From Achatina immaculata (lineage: Eukaryota; Mollusca; Gastropoda; Stylommatophora; Achatinidae): a stretch of DNA of 64,000 nucleotides. The position numbers and the translations under genes were made by a program. Within the stretch, counting starts at the first letter, position 1. Each line of letters opens with the position of its first letter. Positions 33,118-44,284 of the stretch are shown here, piece after piece. The stretch spans positions 27,523,084-27,587,083 of the forward strand of contig CM019719.1 in assembly GCA_009760885.1 (NCBI GenBank), in the 5' to 3' direction. The notes below the pieces were generated by a model that did no database searches, was not told the origin of the DNA, and was given only the letters and a program-made list of their open reading frames with translations.

Positions 33118-33515
33118 ACACATACTCATATTTCCAGGCTAATCACACACACTCATTATTCCAGGCTAATCACACACACTCATTATTCCAGGCTAAACAC
33201 ACATACTCATACTTCCAGGCTAAACACACATACTCATACTTCCAGGCTAACCACACATACTCATTATTCCAGGCTAACCACACATACTCATATTTCCTGG
33301 CTAACCACACACAATCATACTTCCAGGCTAAACACACATACTCATACTTCCAGGCTAAACACACATACTCATACTTCCAGGCTAACCACACATACTCATT
33401 ATTCCAGGCTAACCACACACACTCATTATACCAGGCTAAACACACATTCATATTTCCAGGCTAACCACACATACTCATACTTCCAGTCTGCCCACACGCA
33501 CTCATACTTCCAGAC
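33118..33515. repeat. 27-bp minisatellite, ~14 copies
   Basis: The unit CCAGGCTAACCACACATACT plus CATACTT is repeated at 27 bp. As the period is divisible by three, both strands carry periodic 9-residue ORFs (QANHTYSLF type) that look like proteins but are not supported as genes. Confidence 0.95.
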
Positions 33516-34741
33516 TAACTACACATATAATATGCGCCATTACAAAAAATGCACCACTTATTTATCGTTGTACCAGATTTAAAATACACACGACCATTGA
33601 TTTTAAGTTTCTCATCACTTCACTGACATAAACTTGCTGTATGCTTAAACACGACACATTCAGACGCGAACCATAAGCAGCTGTCTACCTTTGGTGTAAA
33701 AATATTCACACTCACTGTCATTAAGGTCACACCCATCATTAATACCATGTATGACTCCTTCTCTGAGGCGTCACTGCAGGTCTGACATCAGCGTCACATG
33801 CAGAGTGCCACGTGTATGTGCAGTTGTCTGAGCTGATGTTCGGAAACGACTGTACACATGTATCATTAGCGCTTGGAGATCTTGAGATCGCATTGTTGCA
33901 CGACGTTGATTAGGCCCGGGACACTCATTCGTAGCACATGTTGTCTGAAATCGGCTGGTCCAGTCAGTAGAGTGGTCAACAGTTACCACGTCTGGTAAGA
34001 TCTCTGGTTCGTCACTCCACTGCCGAGAATACCACCGCTTGCTAACAGCTCTTGGAACGACAGCATTGGGCATTAACAAGACTTCCTGTCGATGGAAACA
34101 GATGACGGCCTTTCATTTGCTTAACCTTGCTTAATATGTGTGTGTGCCAAATTTCAAAGTCATGTGATTCTAAATAAAACGATAAATTAAGAAAAAAGTT
34201 GATTTGCAAAAAAAAGCCGCATGCCAGATTTAAAGTCAACATCGAATCACAGAGAAAATATCGTGACATTAACTCCCACACTTGCGTGCATTCCGGGCTT
34301 GAAAATCTCTCACGTACGCAACACGGTCACACTTCACGATAGTTCGATCACGCGGTGCGTTTTTAATGGCGGCTAGTATACTTTGCACTAAAATATATGC
34401 CTAGCGCAAGCCTCCATACTTCCATCAGAATAAAACTGTACTTCATGTCCTTGAAACCAAACTCCGTCTCTCATTAATGAACGTCAAAAAATGATTCCAA
34501 GTTTTTCTTTGTTTTTTTAATCTGCTTCCGTGAAGTTTCGTGTGATTTGTTATTTAAACTGAGTCACTGAAATAAATCTAGATTTGCGCTTCATTTTCTT
34601 TGAAGTTGGAAATAACTAGAGTAACCTGAAACAATAGCTTGGGAAAGGGTTAATGTTATCGTGTTATTTGTTCATCATTATTTTTCACTTTTCGTTTACG
34701 TAAACTTCGCTGTAGATTATTTTTATGTGTGAGATAACAAG
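33516..34741. other. no convincing gene; unsupported minus ORF
   Basis: The minus ORF 33771-34079 (102 codons, starting MLMPNAVVPRAVSKRWYSRQ) is of mixed composition, but I recognise no family and see no splice signals. A TTAATGGCGGC YY1-like word lies near 34361. Nothing else was seen. Confidence 0.3.
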
Positions 34742-35478
34742 ATTAGGCAGGCAGGCAGTCAGACAGACAGAGAGGTAAACAGACAGACAGAGAAGCGAGC
34801 AGACAGACAGAGAGGCAGGCAAACAGATAGAGAGGCAGGCAAGCAGACAGACAGACAGACAGAGAGGCAAGCAGGCAGACAGACAGACAGACAGGCAGAC
34901 AGACAGACAGAGAGGCAGGCAGACAGAGAAGCAGGCAGGCAGGCAGACAGACAGAGAGAAGGCAGGCAAACAGATAGAGAGGCAGGCAAGCAGACAGACA
35001 GACAGACAGACAGGCAGACAGACAGAGAGGCAGGCAGACAGACAGATAAGCAGGCAGGCAGACAGACAGAGAGGCAGGCAGGCACCAGGCAAACAGATAG
35101 AGAGGCAGGCAAGCAGACAGACAGACAGAGAGGCAGGCAGGTAGACAGACAGACAGGCAGGCAGAGAGGCAGGCAGGCAGACAGACAGAGAAGCAAGCAG
35201 GCAGACAGACAGACAAAGAGGCAGGCAGGCAGATAGACAGACAGACAGAGAAGCAGGCAGGCAGGCAGACATATAGGCAGAGGTAGGCAAGCAGACAGAT
35301 AGCTAGAGAGGCAGGGAGGCAGGCAGTCAGACAGACAGAGAGGCAGGGAGGCAGACAGACAGACAGAGAAGCAGGCAGGCAGGCAGACAGACAAAGAGGC
35401 AGGCAGACAGACAGACAGACAGACAGACAAAGAAGCAGGCAGGCAGGCAGACAGACAAAGAGGCAGGCAGGCAGATAG
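34742..35478. repeat. 740-bp tetranucleotide-derived array
   Basis: Built of CAGA, GGCA and GATA words in blocks; larger segments such as AGATAGAGAGGCAGGCAAGC recur. Cys/Leu-rich ORFs of up to 223 codons on the minus strand are artefacts. Its right edge coincides with the tetranucleotide tail of R3 (minus copy), suggesting that it expanded from that tail. Confidence 0.95.
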
Positions 35479-35693
35479 AACGAACAGACTTTATTTTCAA
35501 AGAGTTAAGAATTTGGCAGGCAGACCCGTAAACTATTCTGCCCTTCATCTTACAACTTTCATTCAGTCACAGATATTCAGCATTTGTTACTAAACGTAAT
35601 ATGCATTAAATAAAATGAATAAACCTTTCTTTTCATACACTTCACATTCTGCTTTATGAAACTACATGAAATAAGCTTTATTACGAGGGGCGT

Positions 35694-36960
35694 TCAGAAA
35701 GTAATGCACCACATCGTTTTTTCATCTACTAATGAAGTTACAAGCATGAAATTTTGCACACTTTAAATATGGCAAGTGTCCATTGTGTGAAACAGACCAA
35801 AGAATATAGCTGCTCTAACCGTTGAAATGGAGCGTTTTAGCAAGTTGCAGTTTAAGCAGCGAATTGTGACAGAATTTCTCGTTGCAGAGAAGGAAAAATG
35901 TTGTGAACATGGGAGTTTTGCAGTCGACAGGAGTACAGAGAATCAAAGAATCAATAAGTGGAGATAAGGAGTTGCATGATCGGCCGAGCTGTGGACGTCC
36001 TGCCACAGCCAATAAGGCAGAAATGTTGAAATGCGCTGATGGCATTATTCTTACTCATAGGCGTGTCATTATTCAGCAATTGGCCTTAAAGCTGTCAGTC
36101 AGCAATTGTAGTGCAAATGCAGTTATAAAAGCTCTCGGATTTTCTAAGGTTTGTCCAAGATGGGTTTTCTGAAGTCTCATAAATGAACATCGATTGCAAA
36201 GAAAAGCAATTTTCCTGAACTTTTGGAGCGTTTCAATGCTGAGGGAGATAACTTTTTGGCTAAAATTGTGACAGGTGACGAAACCTGGGCATATAATTTT
36301 GAACCTGAGACAAAAAGACAGTCAGTGGAGTGGCATCATCCGCAATCACCACGAAAGAAGAAATCCAAGACAACTTCAGATGGAAAGGTCATGATCTCTG
36401 TCTATTGAGATATTGAAAGTATGATTCTTGTGGATGTTATGCCAAGAAGAGAGACAATCAATTCGCAAGCTTACATTAAGACATTGAAAAAACTCAGTTA
36501 AAGTTTTCATAGAGTTAGGCCGCACAAGAAACCAGCAGACCAACTTCTTCTTCACGACAATGAGCGCCCTCACAGAAGTCTGGCAACACGGGAAACAATC
36601 ACCAAATTGTGTTGGACTGTACTACCCCATCCACCCTATAGTCCCGATTTGGCACCCTCTGATTTCCATCTGTTTAGTCCACTTAAAGATGCACTCCGAG
36701 GGGTAAGATTTGAAGATGACGAAGGAGAGATTCATGCAGCGAAGAAATGGCTACATAATCGAGAGAAAATCTGGTATGGGCTAGGAATACATGCACTTGT
36801 TTCGCGCTGCCGTAAAGCCGTACAAGTTGATGGGGATTATGTTGAATAATACCAATGTTTACAAGACATACCAATGTACACTGTGTATATATGTCATGCT
36901 TTTTAAATAAAAAGCTTCTGAGAAAAACGATGTGGTGCATTACTTTCTGAACGCCCCTCG
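35694..36960 (+). mobile_element. mariner element A (DD34D), 1267 bp
   Basis: Perfect terminal inverted repeats of about 38 bp start CGAGGGGCGTTCAGAAAGTA at 35694 and, reversed, end at 36960. A TA precedes the left end; the right flank reads TC, so the duplicated TA appears mutated. It contains a degraded transposase (35827-36849). It sits inside an R3 copy. Confidence 0.95.
35827..36849 (+). pseudogene. mariner transposase, inactivated
   Basis: Starts MERFSKLQFKQRIVTEFLV. After a frameshift it continues ELHDRPSCGRPATANKAEM and a helix-turn-helix region ending ALGFSKVCPRWVF, then a stop. The catalytic part has TGDETWAYNFEPE (first Asp), LLHDNERPHRS (second Asp) and YSPDLAPSDFHLF (third Asp). 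There are 34 residues between the second and third Asp, the mariner DD34D signature. Stops after MISVY and after KKLS, plus frameshifts, rule out function. All three catalytic Asp codons are still present. Confidence 0.9.
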
Positions 36961-37067
36961 TCATTCTCACATTCATTGTAAACTAACAAATTTTTGAAAC
37001 ACCATTAGATTAGATACAACACTCAAGCCATACATTAGATTCAACTAATTTAGACTTAGACAGACAG

Positions 37068-37098
37068 ACAGAAATATAGACAGACAGACGGACAAACG

Positions 37099-37181
<83 letters not shown>

Positions 37182-37294
37182 GGATGGATGGATGGATGGA
37201 TGGATGGATGGATGGATGGATGGATAGATAGATGGATAGATAGATAGATAGATAGATGGATGGATGGATGGATGGATGGATGGATGGATGGATG

Positions 37295-37386
<92 letters not shown>
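37068..37386. repeat. (GATA)n/(GATG)n compound microsatellite
   Basis: About 315 bp of alternating GATA and GATG blocks with GACA at the left edge. The Tyr/Leu/Ser/Ile and Pro/Ser/Ile/His ORFs are translations of it. Confidence 0.97.
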
Positions 37387-37844
37387 CCCTCTATTCGCCA
37401 TTCCTGCCTGTAAAGTCCTTGAGGAGAATCGTTTTCTTCAAGCAGAAGAGGCATTGTTGCCGAGATTCCTCCTTGATTGTGTGCTCTGTACGCTGATAAC
37501 GTTATGAGCGACATTTCTGCGAGGGATTGGTGCAGGAAATTTAGGAATGTGTGCGCACAGAATTCCAAGACAAGCGAGGATATGATCAACGCTCAAATGA
37601 GACTGATGAATTTGTTTTAAAAATTCGACAGTCCTGCGTGGAAAACATCGTTTCACGATTTCTGATGAATTTTCTCAAAATTTCAAGGACTAGTCTATCT
37701 CTAATTGTCACAGGAATCTAGGTTAATGAATAAGGAGCTCGTAGATGGAGTAAACAACTGGCTGAATATCCAGCTGGCCCGTCGTTCTTTGACAAGGGAC
37801 TGCAAAAGCTGGTGCCACGGTGCGACAAGCGCATGAATGTGGGT
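37387..37844. other. no gene seen
   Basis: No exon or element was recognised. Overlapping short minus-strand ORFs lack support. Confidence 0.45.
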
Positions 37845-38136
37845 TGGGAAAAGGTAAAGGTAAAATTCTCCCTTCCATGTCATTAAGGCATATTGGGGAA
37901 TACGGTGTAAGGCCGGTATTTTCCATGACCTTCGGCGCATGGAAATATGACGTGGTCAGTATCACGCCTGGCCGCTTAACCTTCCCAGATTTCTCTGGTA
38001 CACATTTTTAGAGGCTGGGTGAACCCCGGGGCCTTTGTGATGTGTACCAGAAAAAAAGTCCCACTGCTGGGACTGAACCTGCTATCACCGAATTAGTAAA
38101 CTGAGCGTCTAACCACTCAGCCAACCAGGCCGCCAG
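37845..38136 (-). mobile_element. tRNA-derived SINE B
   Basis: On the minus strand the 5' end has an A box in GGTTGGCTGAGTGGTTAGACG (about 38126-38106) and a B box, GGTTCAGTCCC, about 45 bp further. A conserved-looking core (GGGGTTCACCCAGCCTCTAA, then a GTACCAG word) follows, and the end is a TTTACC-type tail near 37850. Unlike SINE A, the tRNA head is at the 5' end. A core fragment recurs at 58315-58388. Mariner B begins 17 bp beyond its 5' end. Confidence 0.8.
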
Positions 38137-38152
38137 ATTTTGCTGGAGATAA

Positions 38153-39435
38153 CGAGGGGTGACTGATAAGTTCTCGGCATAAGGTACAACGGGTTATTTG
38201 TGGACAACTTTTTGGGGTTTTTTTTTCTTAACACTGTCCCCGTGCAAGTTTATGCGTTTAGTCCAGAGATCTTGGAGCATATTGATCCCCTCTTTGTAAA
38301 AGTCAGCATCTTGTGCCAGTAGAAAGTGATCTACGGCATGAATGACGTCATCATGTGAAGCAAATTTGCGATCACTGAGCTCCTTTTTGAGTTTGTTAGA
38401 CAGGTAATAGTCCGAAGGGGCCACATATGGGGAATAAGGAGGATGTTCAAAAAGCTGGAAGCCACATTCATGAATGGCAGCCATTGACACCGCCGACTTG
38501 TGAAATGGAGCATTGTCTTGCTGAAAGATGACTACTCTCTTCAGTTTCCCTCGACGCTTTTCCTTCAATTTGACCCGCATTTGCTTCATAAGATTAGAGT
38601 AATAGGCCCCGGTGACCGTTCTGCCCTTTTGAAGATAAGTCTACCAATAGCACACCTTCTGAATCCCAAAAGAAGGCCTGCAGACAGACCCACTCTTGTT
38701 TTCTTCGGAGGTGGGGATCCATGATGTTTCCACTGCTTTGACGTTTCTTAGGTTTCTGGTTGAAAATGATGAACCCAAGTCTCATTCATGGTCACACATT
38801 GCTGAAGAAACTTTTCAGGATCTACAGAAAAATGGCCAAGATTGTCTCTTGACACGTTGAGACGCTGTTGTTTGTGATCAGCTCCAAGAAGTTTCAGAAC
38901 CCATCGAACAGAGACCTTTGTCATTTGAAGATCATTGTGAATAATGGTATGAACACATTCCTGGGAGATGCCCAACTCAGTAGCAATGTACCTCTCAGTT
39001 AGTCGTCGATCTTCCATTATCATGTCATGGATTATGCCGATGGTTTCATTGGTGGTTACCGTTCTTGGTCTTCCTGGACGGGGATCATCTTCCAGACTCT
39101 CCCTTCCATGTTTGAATTAGGCTGCCCATTTCTTCCCTGTGCTGTAAGAAAGGGCACTCTCCTCTAGAGTCTCTGCCATATCCTCATGGATTTCCCTCGA
39201 TGATAAGCCCTTGATGCAGAGGTAGCGAATGACTGCTCGACGAGAAGTTTTATCCATTTTCTCAATTTCTGCCACGCCTTACCACTTCAGTAGCCTGTAA
39301 AAAAAATTGGTTGTAGTTAATTTCTTGAAACTTGGTGTTTAATCTTTCATTAACCTGATCTACAAATGCACCTAATATCAACTGTGCATTTCAAGTATTT
39401 GTGCTATATGCCGAGAACTTACCAATCACCCCTCG
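38153..39435 (-). mobile_element. mariner element B (DD34D), 1283 bp
   Basis: Terminal inverted repeats of about 28 bp, nearly perfect: CGAGGGGTGACTGATAAGTT at the left, and the complement of CGAGGGGTGATTGGTAAGTT at the right. The right flank is TA and the left AA, consistent with a TA target with one change. The transposase is on the minus strand. It is a different subfamily from element A: inner TIR and protein sequence differ strongly. Confidence 0.95.
38194..39257 (-). pseudogene. mariner transposase, inactivated; first catalytic Asp lost
   Basis: Starts MDKTSRRAVIRYLCIKGLSS. A stop follows GKKWAA. It continues RESLEDDPRPGRPRTVTTNE, then a helix-turn-helix region (RYIATELGISQECVHTIIHN), and then CVTMNETWVHHFQPE, where the usual Asp is Asn (38784-38786). 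The end has QQDNAPFHKSAVS and YSPYVAPSDYYL, with 34 residues between these two Asp. At least one stop and a frame change separate the halves. Length matches an ordinary mariner transposase. Confidence 0.9.
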
Positions 39436-39639
39436 TATGTGAAAAATGTATGTAACTGTGTCTGCAACCTTTGTAAAAAATCAAATTTTCTAATTTTTAT
39501 TATTTTTTTAAAAATCACTCTCTCAGAGACTGTGTTTGGAATAGGCTTGGTATATGTTCTCATGGTACTGCTACATAAAAGGTATAGGAATGTGTTAGAT
39601 TTATTCGTAAAAAACCAATATGAATTTATGCGTTCTATG

Positions 39640-39830
39640 CGTTCTGCGCATGTGCGTTCTAGCTGCTTGTACACTTATAACTTCCAATCGAGTTCGGCTA
39701 TTGCGTCTGTACACGAAGGAATGATTCCTTTGTCTCCCATCTCGTATTTCCTGAGTTGGGCTTGGTAATTCGGCATCGCCGTGTGATCCTGCGCAGTTCT
39801 CTCCGAGCTCGTTTACGGCGGCGGAAATGG
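39640..39830. promoter_or_regulatory. CpG-rich, NRF1-like promoter candidate
   Basis: Contains TGCGCATGTGCG at 39645-39656, one mismatch from the NRF1 palindrome, a CCAAT word near 39684, and a GC-rich ACGGCGGCGGAAATGGG stretch near 39814. It stands out from its AT-rich surroundings. ORF 39756-40067 begins here without recognised similarity. A promoter role is inference. Confidence 0.25.
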
Positions 39831-40669
39831 GACAATTCAGTTTGGGGTAGGGGAAAAAAAGGGTGGGGGGTATTTGAAGTTAGTTGTTACCATGGAGTAA
39901 AATTAATCCCTGTCCTCGAAGATTTATCTCCCCGAAGGTTATTATGCAAGATTTATCTCCCTTCACTTGTTACTATTCAACCTGGTCTGACTGGCGCCCG
40001 TAACATAAATTCTAGACCGTTATGTGGTTCCTGTAACACCAGGAGCCGACAGTGGCACCGAAAATAGTTGGCGCAAATAAGGTTTCTAGTTTTATCTGAG
40101 AGCGTAACACGGGGGGGGGGGGGGGGGGGGCGCTGGGTGGATAGTTTGTGTGAGTTCAAAATATGACAAATAAATAAACAGCAAAAAAAAAAAAAAACGT
40201 AACAAGGATAATTATGCAGTAATTTTGGGGCGGACAAAATATGATGCAGAGATTCTTACAATAATTTCCATTAGGGTAATGTTCTCTTTGCAGGCGTTTT
40301 GGAAATCGGTGGAAAATCTTAATATCGGTAAACTGATTATTTTAATGAAATAATTTACCATAATAACCCCAGTCTGGATAATTTTGTGCGGTTGGGGGGG
40401 GGGGGGGGTTGAATGTGAGGACAATGTTGATGGTGAAAGTATACGGGACCTGATTTATTTCGTGCCGTTTTTAGTGGCAGTTAACGCTGTTATGGTGCTT
40501 TGGTAGCTGACGCCTGCAACGACAATCTTGATACCGCCATCTGACAATAACCAGTGATTTATAGGGCAACTTCAGTAACAGGCAAGTACCCAGATGTAAC
40601 ATTCTAGTCTTTCTTCTTCACTTAACTTTCATTCTAACCCAGTCCTTCGTCACTTAATTTTCATTCTAA
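39831..40669. other. no gene; two poly-G tracts
   Basis: G runs at 40111-40130 and 40394-40408. No exon or element was recognised. Confidence 0.45.
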
Positions 40670-40905
40670 TCCAGTCTTTCTTCTTCATCGTTCGCTCAGA
40701 CATCCACACCAATCTCTCTCACAAGAGCAGTTCATCTCAGGTTTGAAAGCATCACATTAGAGCTTCTCTTGTAAGGGCCTGGGGTCTGGCCAGTATCACC
40801 GTAGAGCGTCTCTTATATGGGCCTGTGGTCTTTTCCCTGAGTGTGCTGTGTAGCTGGCAACTCTGGAGGATGTGATGTGGTGTTTTTTGCTCTTTGCCGC
40901 AGAAA
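40670..40905 (+). repeat. R2 dispersed element, copy 3
   Basis: Starts TTCTTCTTCATCGTTCGCTC, then TTAGAGCTTCTCTTG, then TCCCTGAGTGTGCTGTGTAG and CTCTGGAGGATGTGATGTGG. The CCTGAGTG.G.TGTGT segment matches the 47-bp satellite unit at 14.7-19.2 kb. It aligns with 4180-4410 and 14578-14745. Confidence 0.65.
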
Positions 40906-41029
40906 CATAGGCTCAGCGTATGTTATGTACACGTATAAACAATATGTATGTAAATAACAATAGTAAACACCCACTGAACAGCTAGTACATATAACCTCGT
41001 AGTGGTGTGAGAATGGGGCAAGTATCAGA

Positions 41030-41435
41030 GCTTCTAATCTGAATGTGAGTGATACCCAGTCCCGTGTGTATTCAATTCTTCTAGAGATTAGAGTGAAACT
41101 CAATCCTATGTGTATGCATTTGCTCCTGAGATTAGAGTGAAACTCAAACCTATGCGTATTCTTCTAGAGATTAGAGTGAAACTCTGTTCTGCGTGTATTA
41201 AATTCTTCTAGAGATGAGAGTGAAACCCAGTCATGCGTGTGTTAAATTCTTCTAGAAGTTAGAGTGAAACCTAATCCTGTGTGTATTCAACTCTTCTAGA
41301 GATAGGAGTGAAACCCAGAACTGTGTGTATTCAACTCTTCTAGAGATAGGAGTGAAACCCAGAACTGTGTGTATTCAAATCTTATGAGATTAGAGTGAAA
41401 CCAAGCCTGCGTGTATTCAAGTCTTCTAGAGCAGA
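41030..41435. repeat. ~44-bp minisatellite, ~9 copies
   Basis: Units contain GTGTATTCAAYTCTTCTAGA and GATTAGAGTGAAACYCA, with period close to 44 bp where copies are intact. The ORF at 41395 starts inside it. Confidence 0.9.
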
Positions 41436-41856
41436 TCCTCAGATGGGAGACAGATGGCTACCTGGCGAGGACTTTCACATCCAAGGGGAGCCATCCTTTC
41501 CTCAAGTCTGGACAACCGAGTACAAATCAAGACGCTACCAACAAAGCTGGGGTATTCTGAGTAACACACTTGTGGCATCCACTCTAGAAACTAGCTCAAA
41601 CTATTGTAACTGTCTCATATACGACTCCATGCCTGCTCTTCGAGGTATACAAGATAGGCCAGAAGCTATTTTACCATTATTTCAGCAGCACAGTATGTAT
41701 TTTACTAACTAAAGTTATATTTCAACTAAATGAAATGTGAATCATTTATAACCAAAACTGCAAGAAGTAACTAAAACAGGAAATAATATCTATAAATATA
41801 ACTTAAAACAATTTTAAAAAAATAATATTACGTAAGGTACTCTGGTGTCCTTAAAA
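41436..41856. other. no convincing gene
   Basis: An open frame to 41712 continues from the minisatellite with mixed composition (GDRWLPGEDFHIQGEPSF). There is no splice support and no family match. Confidence 0.3.
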
Positions 41857-41955
41857 AGATTGAGCCATTTGTCTGAAGGAGAATGGAGTTTTTGCTCTGA
41901 TGATCTGTGAAGCTGCGAACTGTCCATTCTTTGCCTCTGAGCTTAAGCACATCAG
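41857..41955 (+). repeat. R4 short dispersed repeat, copy 1
   Basis: About 90 bp with AAGATTGAGCCATTTGTCTG and GCTCTGATGATCTGTGAAGC; a clear diverged match to 45540-45635. Both copies are followed by a tandem repeat. Confidence 0.7.
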
Positions 41956-41994
41956 ATCCCTTTTTTTAATGGATGACAAGTAATAATCTGAGAA

Positions 41995-42530
41995 TGTAAC
42001 GACCGTCGGTGACGTGTCATCAAAGAATAACAAGGCGATCTGTAACAGGTATCAAAAAACGTCAAGACCATCGGTGCCACGTCTTTTAAGAACAACATGA
42101 TCATCAATAACAAGTAGTCTAAGAACAGCAAGATCATCAGTGGCAAGTCATCAAAGAACAATCAGATTATCGCTTGTGGAGGTCTTCTAAAATCAACAAG
42201 ATCAGAAGTGGAAGTTATTCTAAGAACACCACGACCATCAGTGAAAGGTCGCCTAAGAACATACGACCATCAGTAGAAGGCCATGTAAGAGCATCGCCAC
42301 CATCAGTGAAAGGTCATCTAAGAACATACGATCATCAGCGGAAGGTCATCTAAAAACATCACGACCATTAATGAAAGATCATCTAAGAACATACCATCAT
42401 CAGTGGAAGGCCATCTAAGAACACCAAGACCATTAGTGAAAGGTCATCTAAGATGATCATCAGTAGAAGCCCATCTAAGACCATCGCTACCATCGATGTA
42501 AGGTCGTCTAAGAACATCAAGAGAGTCAGA
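41995..42530. repeat. degenerate ~35-bp tandem repeat
   Basis: Diverged units with CATCAGTGGAAGGTCATCTA and AAGAACATCACGACC. It is older looking than most arrays here. Confidence 0.8.
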
Positions 42531-42942
42531 AAAAGGAAAAGAATCCCAGGACTACCCCTAGAAACTCGTTGCTGAAACCCAAAGGAAGAAATAACCATTT
42601 CACACCCGCCATTTACTTGTTAGTCCATCACTTGAGTTCTCTGAGTAATTAAGCGGAACATTCATCAGACTGGAAGACACTTGGAAGTTAGAGTTGTTTC
42701 TTCATGACCTCTTTCGTTTGTTCCAAGTTCCACGTGGATAGATCTTTCTTTCGTTCCCCTGGCTCTGTATTTATTGCACTGGGTATTTTTTTTTTAATTT
42801 CAAGAAACGCAAGTATGGGCTGGTGTAGATTTTTTTTTAATTCTAAATTCGAGTAGGTCGCAAATTATCTATTTTCATGCAATTTTCGAAGCACTGGAGA
42901 GTAAATGAATCATTTTTCTTAGATAGAATGACAGATAGACAA
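42531..42942. other. no gene seen
   Basis: No ORF, repeat or element was recognised apart from short T tracts. Confidence 0.5.
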
Positions 42943-43128
<186 letters not shown>

Positions 43129-44284
43129 CTAATATAGTTTAATTGTTGTTAGATTAGAATTGTCCTTCAGCTGCTCTCTTTATGTTCATATGTAAAGTAA
43201 AACCAAGTAATTGACACGTTTCGAAGTCATGCTGGCTCCCTAAAAGGATTGGGTCAATGTGATCTCAAAGATTTTACATTTGTGGTCAAATTTTTTTACC
43301 TGTGTGAAAATAGATTCTAAAAAAAAATAATTCTGCAAATATGCGTGTTAATGCCAAGTTGCAAAATAAAATTTTAAGTTCTCATAGGAAAAATAGTAAC
43401 ATCGAAAGAAATCGAAGAAACAAACTAATTCAGTGCTATTATATTTTTTCATCAGCTTTGCTATAGCACCGAGTAACATAAGGAAACTGAAAAATGAACG
43501 TATAAAGTTTGTTTTTTATTTTATTTTATTTTTAGCTATTTATGTTTTGTGGGCAGCTTTCAAAAATTTCTCGCGCAGAAAGTGTTTTTTTTTATATGAG
43601 ACGCATTGCAGCTGAGCTTAGGGGGAACATTGTATTGTGTGATGATAATTTCGACAGTCTAGTGAAAAGAGTTTGAGGATTTACTAAGCATTCCACCGGG
43701 AGTCTATAACTGTAACAAGTTAAGAACTCCTGGCATAAACAATCATTAAGGGAAGATTGGATTTTTTTTTACGGGAATCTATTGAGTTTACAGTTGAAAA
43801 TGTAGTTTCAATGCTTCATTATTTAAAATTAAATTATCACGTGATGGGAGATATTTATAAAAGAAGACTATTGGAGCCTTTATGTTGCCGACATGAAAGT
43901 TTTTAATGGCTTATTTGTATGTTTATGCATGCGTGAGTGTTCTGTATGGAGGCTAGCGCGAAAGTGAAGAAGAGGAGATAGTGGACAAGAAGAAAAACAA
44001 AGGAAAAAAAAGGAAGAAAGGGGGAAGAAGATTTGAGATGAGGTAAGGGTGTGTTTATATCCACTGAAAACATCTAGAGCAGTGGTTGTCAGTCTGTGTG
44101 GTCCACCGATCTGGTGGTTTGTTGTTGTGTTATATAAATGTTGGTATTAAGTGTTATCTTTTGAATAAAAAAAATGCTCGCTTATGCGTTGCTAAATTGT
44201 GTGAAAGCTGATGGTTCGAGAGTTATATTTAAGTTAGAAAAGTAACCATTAGACGTAGACATTTTGGGAAATGACTAATACGGA
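43129..44284. other. no gene; two hAT-like termini
   Basis: AAGTTAAGAACTCCTGG ends at about 43732 (reversed terminus), and CAGTGGTTGTCAGTCTGTG starts at 44080 (forward terminus). They lie about 350 bp apart in the wrong order for one element. Nothing else was seen. Confidence 0.4.

Larger units (their letters stand above)
35478..37005 (-). repeat. R3 dispersed element split by mariner A
   Basis: Right of the array, the minus strand carries the R3 3' end (AAAATAAAG, then GATGAAGGGCAGAAT and AATGCTGAATATCTGTGACT) up to 35693. After the mariner, 36961-37005 carries the other R3 end (AAACTAACAAATTT). Together they align with 31250-31545, so the mariner inserted into a pre-existing R3. Confidence 0.75.

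Noticed and set aside
32970..33464. 164-codon ORF with periodic QANHTYS repeats as a repeat protein
   Set aside because: The period equals a 27-bp minisatellite, both strands are open, and the non-repeat start overlaps a LINE relic on the other strand.
34685..35548. Cys/Leu-rich ORFs up to 223 codons on the minus strand
   Set aside because: They are translations of the tetranucleotide array; all three frames are open, and composition follows the repeat.
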